Shown here one piece after another: positions 52,211 to 61,173 of a DNA stretch of 64,000 nt; position 1 is the first letter of the stretch; every line of letters starts with the position of its first letter. Source of the DNA: Mycetocola reblochoni REB411 (GTDB lineage Bacteria; Actinomycetota; Actinomycetes; Actinomycetales; Microbacteriaceae); assembly GCF_900163835.1 (NCBI RefSeq), contig NZ_FUKR01000022.1:124001-188000 (forward strand), in the 5' to 3' direction. Below the pieces are notes generated by a model. It saw only the letters and a list, made by a program, of their open reading frames with translations. It was not told where the DNA came from and did no database searches. The translations under genes and the position numbers were made by a program.

Positions 52211-52843
52211 TTACACGGTGCCGTAGAGGCGGTCGCCCGCGTCGCCGAGCCCGGGGACGATGTAGCCGTTCTCGTCGAGCCGCTCGTCGAGTGCGCCGAG
52301 CACGAGGTTCACGTCCCTGCCCTGCGTGGACTTCTCGAGCGCGGCCACGCCCTCGGGGGCGCCGAGCAGGCAGATCGCGGTGACGTCGACGGCGCCACGG
52401 TCGAACAGGAAGTGCACGGCGGCGCTGAGAGAGCCGCCCGTGGCAAGCATCGGATCGATGACGAAGCACTGCCGGTCGCTGAGGTCGTCGGGGAGGCGCT
52501 CCGCATAGGTCGTCGGCTCCAGCGTCTCCTCGTTCCGCGCCATTCCGAGGAAGCCCACCTCGGCGGTCGGGAGCATGGTGGTCATGCCCTCCAGCATCCC
52601 CAGGCCCGCGCGCAGGATCGGCACGACGAGCGGACGCGGCTGGGAGATCGTCACTCCGGTCGTCGTCGTCACGGGGGTCTCGATCGTGACGGGGTCCACC
52701 CGCACGTTCCGCGTGGCCTCGTAAGCCAGGAGGGTGACGAGCTCCTCGGTGAGGGAGCGGAAGACCGGGGAGGTGGTCGTCCGATCCCGCAGCACGGTGA
52801 GCTTGTGGGTGATCAGGGGGTGGTCGGCAACGTGCACTCGCAT
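52211..52843 (-). CDS. upp: Uracil phosphoribosyltransferase
   Basis: 210 residues, the normal length. Conserved segments: [24 protein letters not shown], and the PRPP loop [17 protein letters not shown] followed by a C-terminal [17 protein letters not shown]. It salvages uracil with PRPP to UMP. Divergent from tadA with a 32-bp gap. Confidence 0.97.
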   Translation of the reverse strand: MRVHVADHPLITHKLTVLRDRTTTSPVFRSLTEELVTLLAYEATRNVRVDPVTIETPVTTTTGVTISQPRPLVVPILRAGLGMLEGMTTMLPTAEVGFLGMARNEETLEPTTYAERLPDDLSDRQCFVIDPMLATGGSLSAAVHFLFDRGAVDVTAICLLGAPEGVAALEKSTQGRDVNLVLGALDERLDENGYIVPGLGDAGDRLYGTV

Positions 52844-52875
52844 AGGCTTAAACCTAATCGTTTTCCAGAGGGGAC

Positions 52876-53367
52876 ATGGCCGTGGACCTGCCGCACCGCG
52901 TCGAGCACGAGCAGTGGATGCGCGTGGCGCTCGCCGAGGCCGCCGCGGCCGCGGAGCGGGGCGAGGTCCCGGTCGGCGCGGTGGTCGTCGGCGCCGACGG
53001 CGAGGAGCTCGCGCGGGCGGGCAACGAGCGTGAGGCGAGCGGGGACCCGACGGCGCACGCCGAGGTGCTGGCCATCCGCCGCGCCGCGGCCCGGACCGGC
53101 GACAGGCACCTCATCGGGTGCACCCTGGTCGTCACGCTCGAGCCCTGCGTCATGTGCGCGGGCGCGATCCTCGCGGCGCACGTCCCGACGGTCGTCTTCG
53201 GGGGCTGGGACGAGAAGGCCGGTGCGGGCGGGTCACGACACGACCTCCTCAGGGACCGCACGCTGCCGCAACGCTGCGAGGTCGTCGCCGGGGTGCTGCC
53301 GGAGGCCTCCGCCGAGTTGCTGCGCGAGTTCTTCCTGCTCAGGCGACGGCCGCGGCGATCCGAATAG
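52876..53367 (+). CDS. tadA: tRNA adenosine(34) deaminase
   Basis: 163 residues. Zinc site [10 protein letters not shown] (His, catalytic Glu) and [10 protein letters not shown] (PCxxC). It converts A34 of tRNA-Arg(ACG) to inosine. That tRNA is the prophage integration target in this window (22466-22538). ProC follows 9 bp downstream. The ATG has GAGGGG upstream. Confidence 0.95.
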   Translation: MAVDLPHRVEHEQWMRVALAEAAAAAERGEVPVGAVVVGADGEELARAGNEREASGDPTAHAEVLAIRRAAARTGDRHLIGCTLVVTLEPCVMCAGAILAAHVPTVVFGGWDEKAGAGGSRHDLLRDRTLPQRCEVVAGVLPEASAELLREFFLLRRRPRRSE

Positions 53368-53376
53368 GCTGGGTCC

Positions 53377-54213
53377 ATGACGGTCACTCTCCCCTCCATC
53401 GCAATCCTCGGCGCCGGTTCGATGGGCGGCGCGATCCTGTCGGGTCTTCGCTCACCCGGCGTCTCGGTCGACGGCCCCATCGTCGTCACCAACCGGAGCA
53501 GGGCGAAGGCGGAGGCGATCGGAGCCGACGACCGGGTGACGAGCATCGCCCTCGAGGACGACCCCGACGGCAACCGCCGTGCCGCCGCGCAGGCCGACAT
53601 TGTGCTCGTCGGGGTGAAGCCGGCGATGGTGCCGGAACTGCTCGAGCACATCGCCGGGGCGCTCCGTCCGGGGACCGTGGTGGTGAGCCTCGCCGCCGGG
53701 GTCACCTGTGCGCGCTTCGAGGCGATCCTCCCGGAGAGTGTCGCCGTGGTGCGGTCGATGCCGAACACGCCATCGACGGTGGGGCTCGGCGTGACCGGTC
53801 TGAGTGCGGGGAGCAGGGCGACCCCCGCGCAGCTCGCGGTGGTCGAGGAGCTGTTCGGCACCGTCGGCGAGGTGATCGTCGTGCCCGAGGCGAAGATCGA
53901 CGCGCTGAGCACGTTCTCCGGGTCCGGGCCCGCCTACGTCTTCTACCTCATCGAGCAGTTCGTCTCCGCCGCGCAGCAGCAGGGGTTCACCCGCGAGCAG
54001 GCGGAGACCATGATCCAGGGGACATTCCGGGGTGCCACCGCTCTCCTCGCCTCGTCCGGGCTCGAGCCGGAGGAACTCCGCCGGCGCGTCACCAGCCCGA
54101 AGGGCACCACCGAGCGGGCGGTCGCTGTTCTGGAGCAGGCGGGGCTCGACGCGCTGTTCGTCAGGGCGAGCGACGCCGCGCTCGCGCGGGCGAGGGAGAT
54201 GGCCGCGGAGTAG
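53377..54213 (+). CDS. proC: Pyrroline-5-carboxylate reductase
   Basis: 278 residues. N-terminal Rossmann ILGAGSMGGAIL; VRSMPNTPSTVG; and the conserved dimer/active-site part LSTFSGSGPAYVF, VTSPKGTTERAV. Final step of proline synthesis with NAD(P)H. Co-transcribed with tadA (9-bp gap). Confidence 0.96.
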   Translation: MTVTLPSIAILGAGSMGGAILSGLRSPGVSVDGPIVVTNRSRAKAEAIGADDRVTSIALEDDPDGNRRAAAQADIVLVGVKPAMVPELLEHIAGALRPGTVVVSLAAGVTCARFEAILPESVAVVRSMPNTPSTVGLGVTGLSAGSRATPAQLAVVEELFGTVGEVIVVPEAKIDALSTFSGSGPAYVFYLIEQFVSAAQQQGFTREQAETMIQGTFRGATALLASSGLEPEELRRRVTSPKGTTERAVAVLEQAGLDALFVRASDAALARAREMAAE

Positions 54214-54222
54214 CCGCGGCGC

Positions 54223-54894
54223 TCAGCCCTCGAGAGCGGCGAACCGCTCGATGTCGCTCGAGGTGCCCGACACGATGATGAGGTCGTGGTTGGAGACCAC
54301 CGTGTCCGCCGTCGCGTAGGTGAACGGCTTGCCCGGGGACTTCACGCCGACCACGGTGACGCGGTACTTGGTGCGCACGCCCGACTCGGTAAGGTTGATC
54401 CCCCTGATCGGCTTGGGCGGGTACATCTTGACCAGGACGAAGTCGTCGTCGAACTGGATGAAGTCGAGCATGCGGCCCGAGACGAGGTGGGCCACCCGCT
54501 CGCCGGCCTCGGCCTCGGGGTAGATGACGTGGTTGGCGCCGACCCGGGTGAGGATCTTCCCGTGGGACTGCGAGACCGCCTTCGCCCAGATCTGCGGGAT
54601 CTTCAGGTCGACCAGGTTCGCGGTGATGAGAACGCTGGACTCGATGGAGGAGCCGACCGCCACGACCGCGATCGAGAACTCCTGGGCCCCGATCTGCTTG
54701 AGCGCCTCGATGTTCCTCGCGTCGGCCTGGACGGTGTGCGTGATCCGGTCGGACCACTTCTGCACCAGCTCCGCGCTCCCGTCGATGGCCAGGACCTCGC
54801 GGTCGAGCCGGTCGAGCTCTCCGGCGCAGGCCGCGCCGAACCGGCCCAGCCCGATGATGAGGACGGGGGCGTCGTGCTTGAAACGTTCAACCAA
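54223..54894 (-). CDS. Potassium channel regulatory (RCK) protein, KtrA/TrkA-like
   Basis: 223 residues with one TrkA_N Rossmann domain (VLIIGLGRFGAACAGEL) and one TrkA_C domain at the C-terminus (MLDFIQFDDDFVLVKMYPP). The single RCK unit is as in KtrA/KtrC. The start is TTG at 54894, overlapping the transporter stop by 8 nt. It binds NAD(H)/nucleotides and gates the adjacent transporter. Confidence 0.9.
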   Translation of the reverse strand: MVERFKHDAPVLIIGLGRFGAACAGELDRLDREVLAIDGSAELVQKWSDRITHTVQADARNIEALKQIGAQEFSIAVVAVGSSIESSVLITANLVDLKIPQIWAKAVSQSHGKILTRVGANHVIYPEAEAGERVAHLVSGRMLDFIQFDDDFVLVKMYPPKPIRGINLTESGVRTKYRVTVVGVKSPGKPFTYATADTVVSNHDLIIVSGTSSDIERFAALEG

Positions 54895-56329
54895 CGAGGG
54901 GCCTTTCTTCGGGGCGGCGGAACAGCTGCGAGTTCTGGGTCGCCGCGACCGCGGTGGCGAGAGTCACTGTACCAACGCGACCGAGGAACATCGTCGCCGC
55001 GATGACGTACTTGCCCTCGTCCGGCAGCGTCTCGGTCAGCCCTGTCGAGAGGCCGACCGTCCCGAACGCGGAGATGACGTCGAAGAGGACGTGGTCGAGG
55101 GGGGCCTTCGTGATGTGCAGCAGGATGACGCTCGCGGCGGCGACGATCGAGGCGGCCCAGAAGACGACGCTCAGGGCGACCCGGACGACCTCCCCGGGGA
55201 TGCGCCGCCCGAACGCCTCCAGGTCGCGTCGCCCCTTCGCCTCCGCGAAGGCGGCGAGGAACAGCACGGCGAGCGTGGTCACCTTGATTCCGCCCGCCGT
55301 CGAGGCCGAGCCGCCTCCGATGAACATCAACATGTCCATGATCAGCAGGCTCGAGTTGTTGAGGTCGGAGATCGGCACCGTCGTGAATCCGCCCGAGCGG
55401 GTCATCATCGACAGGAACACCGACTGGAAGGCGGTGTCGGCCGCGTTCATGCTGCCGAAGGTGAGCGGGTTGAGATACTCCAGGCTCACCAGCACGATCG
55501 CGCCGAGCACCAGGAGCACGAGCGTGGTGATGACGGTGAGCTTGGTGTGCAGCGGCCAGCTGCGGAAACGCAGCCCCCGCTTGCGCAGGGCGAAGATGAC
55601 CGGAAACCCGAGGGACCCGAAGAACACGGCGACCATGAGGATCCCGAGGAACCAGTAGTCCGTCGCGAAGGTGCCGAGACCGTCCGCGTTCGGGGTGAAA
55701 CCCGTGTTGGTGAACGCCATCGCCGCGTAGTAGATGCTGTTCCAGATGGCGTCCCAGAGCGGGATGCCGTCCATGAGCATTCGCGGGAAGAGCAGCACGG
55801 CGACGACGGCCTCGATGACGACGAGGCTGACGGCGACCGTGGCCAGCAGGGAGCCGATCTCCCCGAGCCTGATGGCCTGCCCCTCGGCGACGGGTCCGTG
55901 GTGCGCGCGCATCGAGTTCGTGTCGCTCGCTGCGAGAAGCCGTGCCCTGAGCCCGAGCTTGCGCGAGACGAGCATGCCGAGGATCGAGGCCACGGTGAGC
56001 ACTCCGACCGCCCCGATCTGCACGCCGAGGAAGATGACGGTGTGCCCGGCGGGGGACCAGTGCGTGGCCATGTCGACCGTGCTCAGCCCGGTCACGCAAA
56101 TCACCGACACGGCGGTGAACAGCGCGTCGACGAAACGCGTGGTCACACCGTCGGCGGCGGCGAACGGCAGCGAGAGCAGCACCGTGAAGATGGTGATGAG
56201 GCCGACGAAGACGCCGATCGCGAAGCGCGACGGCGAGTGGCTGGTGACCCGGGCGAACGCGTCCCTGGCGTCCGCGAGTGTCTCGCGGATCCCGTGGCGC
56301 TGAGCGGGGATTCGGGTTCGGCGGGACAT
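54887..56329 (-). CDS. Trk/Ktr-family potassium uptake membrane subunit
   Basis: 480 residues with about eight to ten hydrophobic segments and four pore-loop-like glycine motifs of the SKT family (FVDALFTAVSVICVTGLSTVD, YYAAMAFTNTGFTPNADGLG, SMMTRSGGFTTVPI, ISAFGTVGLSTGLTE). Together with the downstream RCK protein it forms a K+/Na+-coupled potassium uptake system. N-terminal ~35 residues are basic. Confidence 0.92.
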   Translation of the reverse strand: MSRRTRIPAQRHGIRETLADARDAFARVTSHSPSRFAIGVFVGLITIFTVLLSLPFAAADGVTTRFVDALFTAVSVICVTGLSTVDMATHWSPAGHTVIFLGVQIGAVGVLTVASILGMLVSRKLGLRARLLAASDTNSMRAHHGPVAEGQAIRLGEIGSLLATVAVSLVVIEAVVAVLLFPRMLMDGIPLWDAIWNSIYYAAMAFTNTGFTPNADGLGTFATDYWFLGILMVAVFFGSLGFPVIFALRKRGLRFRSWPLHTKLTVITTLVLLVLGAIVLVSLEYLNPLTFGSMNAADTAFQSVFLSMMTRSGGFTTVPISDLNNSSLLIMDMLMFIGGGSASTAGGIKVTTLAVLFLAAFAEAKGRRDLEAFGRRIPGEVVRVALSVVFWAASIVAAASVILLHITKAPLDHVLFDVISAFGTVGLSTGLTETLPDEGKYVIAATMFLGRVGTVTLATAVAATQNSQLFRRPEERPLVG

Positions 56330-56405
56330 CGTCCTCTTATCGGCTGCGGTACGGCGTGGGGCGGATCACATGGTACTCCGCTGTCCGACTGGCTAGCCTG
56401 TTCCC

Positions 56406-56831
56406 ATGGCCGACATTTTTGACGTGATCGCTGACGGTACTCGGCGCGAGATCCTGCACGTCCTGCGTGAGCGTCACCCGGACGAGCCCGGCGCGGTCGA
56501 CGAGGGGACGAGCGTGTCGGAGATCGTCGCGGAGCTGCAGCTCAGCCAGCCGACCGTGTCCAAGCACCTGAAGGTGCTGAGGGAGGCGGAGCTCGTCACG
56601 GTCAGGGAGGACGGGCAGCACCGTTTCTACAGTCTGAAGCCCGAGCCGCTCGAGGCCGTCGAGGACTGGCTGATCCCCTTCCTCAGCGTCGATTTCAGCG
56701 ACGAGATCCAGAACTCTGTCCTCACGGATCAGGCGCGTCAGGTCGCGGGGACCGTCGGGAAGGTCGTCGCCGACACGACCTACGCCGTGTCGAACGCGGT
56801 GCAGGCGGTCACGAAGAAGCTGCGCTCGTAG
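56406..56831 (+). CDS. ArsR-family transcriptional regulator
   Basis: 141 residues. N-terminal winged helix (DGTRREILHVLRERH, TSVSEIVAELQLSQPTVSKHLKVLREAELVTVRED, YSLKPEPL). No metal-binding cysteines are seen, so it is not a classical metal sensor. A C-terminal helical part (EDWLIPFLSVDFSDE to VTKKLRS) is unusual and may mediate membrane or partner contact. Its stop is inside a 6-bp repeat. Confidence 0.85.
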   Translation: MADIFDVIADGTRREILHVLRERHPDEPGAVDEGTSVSEIVAELQLSQPTVSKHLKVLREAELVTVREDGQHRFYSLKPEPLEAVEDWLIPFLSVDFSDEIQNSVLTDQARQVAGTVGKVVADTTYAVSNAVQAVTKKLRS

Positions 56832-56863
56832 CCGTAGCCGTAGCCGTAGCCGTAGCCGTAGCC
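56828..56863. repeat. 6-bp tandem repeat (GTAGCC), six copies
   Basis: Six perfect copies starting at the last codon of the ArsR gene; the TAG stop is in the first unit, so copy number does not change the protein. Confidence 0.9.
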
Positions 56864-56997
56864 GTGGCACGCTCCGACGGCGGGGCCGTCTCGACGCAGC
56901 GGCGTGCCCGCAACCCCCTTTGCAGGGATATGGACACGCGTCACACGCGTCACTACAGTTGCCTCTGTTCACAGCAGGCGCATACCAGGGAGCAAGC

Positions 56998-57195
56998 ATG
57001 GCCAACGGCGTTGACGACGTGCGGTTCCTCACCGTCGCCGAGGTGGCCGCGGTCATGCGGGTGTCGAAGATGACCGTGTACCGCATGGTCCATTCGGGGG
57101 AGCTGCCGGCGATCCGTTTCGGCAAGTCCTACCGGGTGCCGGAGTCCGCTGTCGAGTCGATCCTGCAGCTCCCCGGCGAGGGCGCCGCGTCCTGA
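56998..57195 (+). CDS. BldC/excisionase-type small DNA-binding protein
   Basis: 65 residues with one MerR-like helix-turn-helix (FLTVAEVAAVMRVSKMTVYRMVHSG) and the wing AIRFGKSYRVPESAV. CAGGGAG precedes the ATG at 56998. BldC-like proteins of this size are developmental or global regulators conserved in actinobacteria. It stands directly before the bS22 gene, an arrangement also common in the phylum. Confidence 0.88.
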   Translation: MANGVDDVRFLTVAEVAAVMRVSKMTVYRMVHSGELPAIRFGKSYRVPESAVESILQLPGEGAAS

Positions 57196-57323
57196 CGGAC
57201 GTCCGCTCGACGGCGTCCGCTCGGGTTCGGCTACGCGAAAGCCGGATTTTCCGTTAGACTGTGCGAAGGCATTTTTCGTCGATCGCGGCCACGCGATCAC
57301 ACCCCAACATCTGTGAGGTATCA

Positions 57324-57422
57324 GTGGGTTCGGTTATCAAGAAGCGCCGCAAGCGTATGGCGAAGAAGAAGCACCGCAAGCTGCTTCGCAAGACTCGTCA
57401 CCAGCGTCGCAACAAGAAGTAG
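57324..57422 (+). CDS. Small ribosomal protein bS22-like (AURKAIP1/COX24 domain), 32 residues
   Basis: A 32-residue, very basic protein (MGSVIKKRRKRMAKKKHRK and a TRHQRRNKK end). It matches the AURKAIP1/COX24-type protein found as bS22 in mycobacterial 30S subunits. GTG start with GAGG seven nt upstream; Lys/Arg codons fit strong expression. A terminator follows at once. Too short for standard gene finders, but clear by sequence. Confidence 0.92.
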   Translation: MGSVIKKRRKRMAKKKHRKLLRKTRHQRRNKK

Positions 57423-57436
57423 TCGCACGCGACCTG

Positions 57437-57465
57437 AAGCGCCGGATCATCGATCCGGCGCTTTT
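57437..57465 (+). terminator. Terminator of bS22-like gene
   Basis: AAGCGCCGGATC/GATCCGGCGCTT arms, 3-nt loop, ending in a short T run. Confidence 0.8.
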
Positions 57466-57496
57466 CGCTGTCGGTGGTGGGTCGTACGGTGCGCGC

Positions 57497-57850
57497 ATGA
57501 GTCGAATCGATGGCGCGCCGAGTGCACGACCGAGACCGAGCCTGATCCCGGGCTCGAGCTCGGGCCGGAGTCCGGACCAGCGCGCGCTGGCCTACCCGCT
57601 GCCGCTCGTCCTCGACCGGTCGCGCGCCCCGCGTTACCGCCTCGTCAACGTCGGCGATGAGGAGCTGGGCTGGGTCCGGCTCCGGGTCGACGGGCCCGGG
57701 GTGATGCCGCTCAGCCCGCCGCTGCGCCTGGATCCGGGGCGGTCCCGCGAGGTCGTCGTGCACTCGGCCGATCCGGAGCGGAACGTCCGTCTGCAGGTGT
57801 CCTGGCGCAGGCCGAACGGCCAGAGCTACCTGTGGTCGTTCGTGCTGTGA
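57497..57850 (+). CDS. Hypothetical protein
   Basis: 117 residues. The first ~35 are Pro/Ser/Arg rich; the rest looks like a small beta-rich domain (YPLPLVLDRS, YRLVNVGDEELGWVRLRVDGPG, VRLQVSWRRPNGQ), possibly Ig- or CARDB-like. ATG at 57497. No family recognised. Confidence 0.6.
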   Translation: MSRIDGAPSARPRPSLIPGSSSGRSPDQRALAYPLPLVLDRSRAPRYRLVNVGDEELGWVRLRVDGPGVMPLSPPLRLDPGRSREVVVHSADPERNVRLQVSWRRPNGQSYLWSFVL

Positions 57851-57904
57851 GCGCGCGGCCCTGTTCGGTGGGTGGACAGGTGGCCGGCGGGGCGGTTGAG
57901 CAGG

Positions 57905-58207
57905 TCAGTGTGCGCGCCGCTGCCGTTCGGCGATGAAGTCGGCCGCGGTGAGGCCGTGACTCTTGCGCGGATACATCGCGGCGGTGAAGCCTCTCAGCAG
58001 CTCCCCCGGATCGATGTCGAGCGCCGTGGCGATCCGGACGAGCGTCTCGACGCTGGGGTGCACCTGACCGCGCTCGATCTTGCCGATGTTCGTCCAGTGC
58101 ATATCGGCAAGGGCTCCGACGTCCTCAAGGGTCAGCTCGCGGTCGACGCGTGCGGCGCGGAGTCGCCGACCGAGCTCGATCGCAGCATCCGAATGCGTGC
58201 TGGGCAT
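57905..58207 (-). CDS. XRE-family transcriptional regulator
   Basis: 100 residues with an HTH_3 domain (LGRRLRAARVDRELTLEDVGALADMHWTNIGKIERG and SVETLVRIATALDI). The C-terminal ~30 residues are basic with no sensor domain. Single gene, possibly regulating its neighbours. Confidence 0.83.
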   Translation of the reverse strand: MPSTHSDAAIELGRRLRAARVDRELTLEDVGALADMHWTNIGKIERGQVHPSVETLVRIATALDIDPGELLRGFTAAMYPRKSHGLTAADFIAERQRRAH

Positions 58208-58367
58208 GGGTACATGGCTACCGGGGTGGGGGAAATGAGGCCAGAGAGAACAAGCCCTGTGATCATCATGCTAATGCTTTTGCGCCCTGCGGGCGCGCGA
58301 CCCGCTCGTCGGCGGACGCCGCCTGAGCCCGCAGTGGTCGATGCGGGCATCCGCCTAGAATCGAGGT

Positions 58368-58625
58368 ATGTCCACCAGCGTGACTCTCATCGGCAAGCCC
58401 GGCTGCCATCTGTGCGACGACGCACGTGACGTCATCGACGGCGTGGTCGCGGCGCGGCCCGACCTCGATGTCACGGTCGCGGAGCGCAGCATCCTCGACG
58501 ACCCGGCACTGCACGAGCGGTACTGGGAGGAGATCCCCGTCGTCCTCATCGACGGCGAGGTCCACAACTACTGGCGGATCGACCCCGACCGTCTGGAACG
58601 AGCACTCACGGAGGCCGCCTCATGA
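58368..58625 (+). CDS. Glutaredoxin-like (DUF836) protein
   Basis: 85 residues, thioredoxin fold: LIGKPGCHLCDDARDVI carries the CxxC, followed by the cis-Pro segment EEIPVVLIDG. Typical of the DUF836 group. Overlaps the next start (ATGA). Confidence 0.85.
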   Translation: MSTSVTLIGKPGCHLCDDARDVIDGVVAARPDLDVTVAERSILDDPALHERYWEEIPVVLIDGEVHNYWRIDPDRLERALTEAAS

Positions 58626-58927
58626 CCATTCGCCACGTCGTCAGCTGGACGCTCAGCGCCGAGGACACCGAGACGAAGCGCGAGCACGCGGCGGGCATCG
58701 CCAGCCGGCTCACCGCATTCGCGAACGCGCACCCGGACATGGTGCAGAACCTGCAGGTGGGCACCAACATCGCCTACCCGGAGAAGAACGCCGACCTTGT
58801 CCTCATCGCCGACTTCGCCGACCTCGCGGCCCTCGACGCCTACCAGGTCCACCCCGAGCACCAGGCCATCGTCGAGTACGTCGTGCCGCGGGTGGCCGGG
58901 CGTTCGAGCGTCGACTTCGAGCTCTGA
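58622..58927 (+). CDS. Dabb-family stress-responsive alpha/beta-barrel protein
   Basis: 101 residues with the Dabb dimeric ferredoxin-like pattern (IRHVVSWTLSAEDTETKREHA, DLVLIADFADLAALDAYQVHPEHQ). Biochemical function is not known for most members. Coupled to the glutaredoxin-like gene. Confidence 0.85.
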   Translation: MTIRHVVSWTLSAEDTETKREHAAGIASRLTAFANAHPDMVQNLQVGTNIAYPEKNADLVLIADFADLAALDAYQVHPEHQAIVEYVVPRVAGRSSVDFEL

Positions 58928-59044
58928 CAGCGGGAGGCGAGCTGGCGCAGCGGCCGGCGGACCGTCGGTAGCGAGCCACGGTAGCGGCCCGGCGGACCGT
59001 CGGTAGCGAGCCCCGGCAGCGGGCCGGCGGCAGGGAACGACGAC

Positions 59045-59076
59045 GGGGCCCGACATCCGGATGGATGTCGGGCCCC
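59045..59076. terminator. Terminator-like stem-loop (GACATCC type)
   Basis: GGGGCCCGACATCC/GGATGTCGGGCCCC with a GGAT loop, between convergent Dabb and aspS genes; it can serve both. Just upstream (58951-59030) is an imperfect ~45-bp duplication containing GCGGACCGTCGGTAGCGAGC. Confidence 0.75.
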
Positions 59077-59117
59077 GTTCGGACGGAGGCGGATTCCGCC
59101 CCCGGCGTCGCGATCGG

Positions 59118-60458
59118 CTACGGGGCCAGTCGCGTCGGCCCGCGGAACAGGTACGTGACCTCGCGGATCGACGTCTCGTGCAGCATGAGCATGAGGACGC
59201 GCGCCAGCCCCATGCCGAAGCCACCGTGGCTGGGGACGCCGTAGCGGAAGAAGTCGAGGTAGAAGCCGAGCTCCTCCGGGTCGATGCCCTTCTCCTTCGC
59301 CTGCTCGACGAGAACATCGATCCGGTGCTCGCGCTGGGCGCCGGTCGAGATCTCGACGCCGTTGTAGATCAGGTCGTAGCTGTTGGTCAGCGTGGCGTCG
59401 CCGTCGTGACGGCGGTGGTAGAACGGCCGGATCGACGAGGCGTAGTCGGTGATGAACACGAAGTCGTGACCGAGGGTCTCCTTGACGTGCGCGGCGATCT
59501 GCCGCTCGCCCTCGGGGTCCATGTCCTCGTCGGCGCGAGGAATCTCGTAGCCGCGCGCCGCCACGATCTGCTTGGCCTCCGCGAGCGGAATGCGCGGGAA
59601 CGGCGTCGTCGGGACCTCGAGCTCGATGCCGAACAGCTCGGCGATGGCCTCGCCGTGCTTGGCCTTGACGGCGCTGATGCCCGCGACCATGAGCTCCTCG
59701 TGCAGCCTCATGACGTCCTCGTGGCTGTCGATCCAGCTGATCTCGGCGTCGACGCTGGTGAACTCGGTCGCGTGACGCGACGTGAACGAGGGGTCGGCGC
59801 GGAACGCCGGGCCGATCTCGAAGACCTTGCCGAAGCCGGCCGGCTGTGCCATCTGCTTGAAGAACTGCGGGCTCTGCGCGAGGTAGGCGGTGGTGTCGAA
59901 GTACTCGACCTCGAACAGCTCGGCCCGCGACTCGCTCGCCGAGGCCATCAGCTTGGGTGTGTGGATCTCGATGAAGTCGTTGTCGATCCAGTACTCGCGC
60001 AGGGCGTGCTCGAAGGTGGTCTGGATGCGGAAGATGAGGTTCTGCTTCGGCGTGCGCAGGTCGAGGAAGCGCCAGTCCATGCGCTTGTCCAGGCTCGAGT
60101 CCGCCGCGATGGGGGTCTCGGGCAGCGCCTCGCCGACCACCTCGAGCGAGCCGATCTTGACCTCGATGCCGCCGAGCTTCACCCGCTCGTCGTGCTTGAG
60201 CTCGCCGGTGACGGTGACGAAGCTGCCGTGGGCGAGGCCAGAGATCGTCTCGGTCAGCGCCAGACGCTCCTGGCCGGCGGCGTCGCCGTCCTCCGCCTCG
60301 CGGGTGGCCGGGTTCACCAGCTGCACGGCCCCGCTCTCGTCGCGGAGCACGACGAACTGGACCTTCTTCTGATCGCGGACGGTGTCGACCCATCCGGAGA
60401 CCGTCACGGTCCCGTCGGGGAGCGGGGCAAGATTCTTGATCACGACGCGTGCATTCAC
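59118..60458 (-). CDS. aspS: Aspartyl-tRNA synthetase, archaeal/eukaryal type
   Basis: 446 residues, the length of archaeal-type AspRS (~430-440) rather than the ~590 of the bacterial type, whose GAD insertion is absent. OB-fold anticodon domain (VSGWVDTVRDQKKVQFVVLRD), then class II motifs: motif 2 FEIGPAFRADPSFTSRHATEF and motif 3 GGFGMGLARVLMLML. GTG start seven bases after TACAGT. Archaeal-type enzymes in bacteria often charge tRNA-Asn as well as tRNA-Asp; whether this one does depends on whether gatCAB and asnS are present elsewhere. Confidence 0.92.
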   Translation of the reverse strand: MNARVVIKNLAPLPDGTVTVSGWVDTVRDQKKVQFVVLRDESGAVQLVNPATREAEDGDAAGQERLALTETISGLAHGSFVTVTGELKHDERVKLGGIEVKIGSLEVVGEALPETPIAADSSLDKRMDWRFLDLRTPKQNLIFRIQTTFEHALREYWIDNDFIEIHTPKLMASASESRAELFEVEYFDTTAYLAQSPQFFKQMAQPAGFGKVFEIGPAFRADPSFTSRHATEFTSVDAEISWIDSHEDVMRLHEELMVAGISAVKAKHGEAIAELFGIELEVPTTPFPRIPLAEAKQIVAARGYEIPRADEDMDPEGERQIAAHVKETLGHDFVFITDYASSIRPFYHRRHDGDATLTNSYDLIYNGVEISTGAQREHRIDVLVEQAKEKGIDPEELGFYLDFFRYGVPSHGGFGMGLARVLMLMLHETSIREVTYLFRGPTRLAP

Positions 60459-60537
60459 GAGTGCAACTGTACCCGCGCGCGAGGCCCGGGTCGCCCCGCG
60501 GTAACTTCCCAGCCCGGCGAAACGTACACTGGAGAGC

Positions 60538-61173
60538 GTGCCAGCCCATCGCATCCATCTCGTGCGCCATGGCGAGGTCCACAACCCCGAGCGGGTCCTG
60601 TACGGGCGACTCGAGGGGTTCCACCTCTCGCCGCGTGGACGCCTCATGACCCGTGCCGCCGCCGACGAGCTCGTCGCCGCGGGGGACCCCGTGCGCTCCC
60701 TCGTGGTGTCACCCCTCCTGCGCACGCGGGAGTCGGCCGAGCCGATCGCCGAGGCGTTCCGCCTCGACCCCGTGGTCGACGAGCGGGTGATCGAGCCGAG
60801 CAACTTCTTCGAGGGGACGACGATCCGTCGTGCCCTGCGCAACCCCATCAACTGGCTGGTCCTGCGCCGGCCGGGCGTCCCCAGCTGGGGCGAGCCGTAC
60901 ACGCGCATCGTCGAGCGGATGATGGCCGCCGTCGAGGACGCCTGGGCGTCGGCGGACGGCGGCGACGTCGTCATCGTCAGCCACCAGCTGCCGATCTGGA
61001 TGGTGCACCGGCACGTCAGCGGGCTGCCGCTCAAGCACGACCCGAGGGAGCGCCGCTGCGGGCTGTCGAGCATCACGACGCTAGAGCGCTCCGGCGACCG
61101 CTTCGTCGAGGTCGGCTACCGCGACCCCGCGGTCGAGATCGCCGCCGACGGCGTCGACGTGGGTGCCGTATGA
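60538..61173 (+). CDS. Histidine phosphatase family protein
   Basis: 211 residues. Phosphohistidine motif HLVRHGEVHNP (RHG, residues ~9-12) and distal VIVSHQLPI (His). Common first gene in the actinobacterial cytochrome c maturation operon. GTG seven bases after TACACT, divergent from aspS. Substrate unknown. Confidence 0.9.
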   Translation: MPAHRIHLVRHGEVHNPERVLYGRLEGFHLSPRGRLMTRAAADELVAAGDPVRSLVVSPLLRTRESAEPIAEAFRLDPVVDERVIEPSNFFEGTTIRRALRNPINWLVLRRPGVPSWGEPYTRIVERMMAAVEDAWASADGGDVVIVSHQLPIWMVHRHVSGLPLKHDPRERRCGLSSITTLERSGDRFVEVGYRDPAVEIAADGVDVGAV

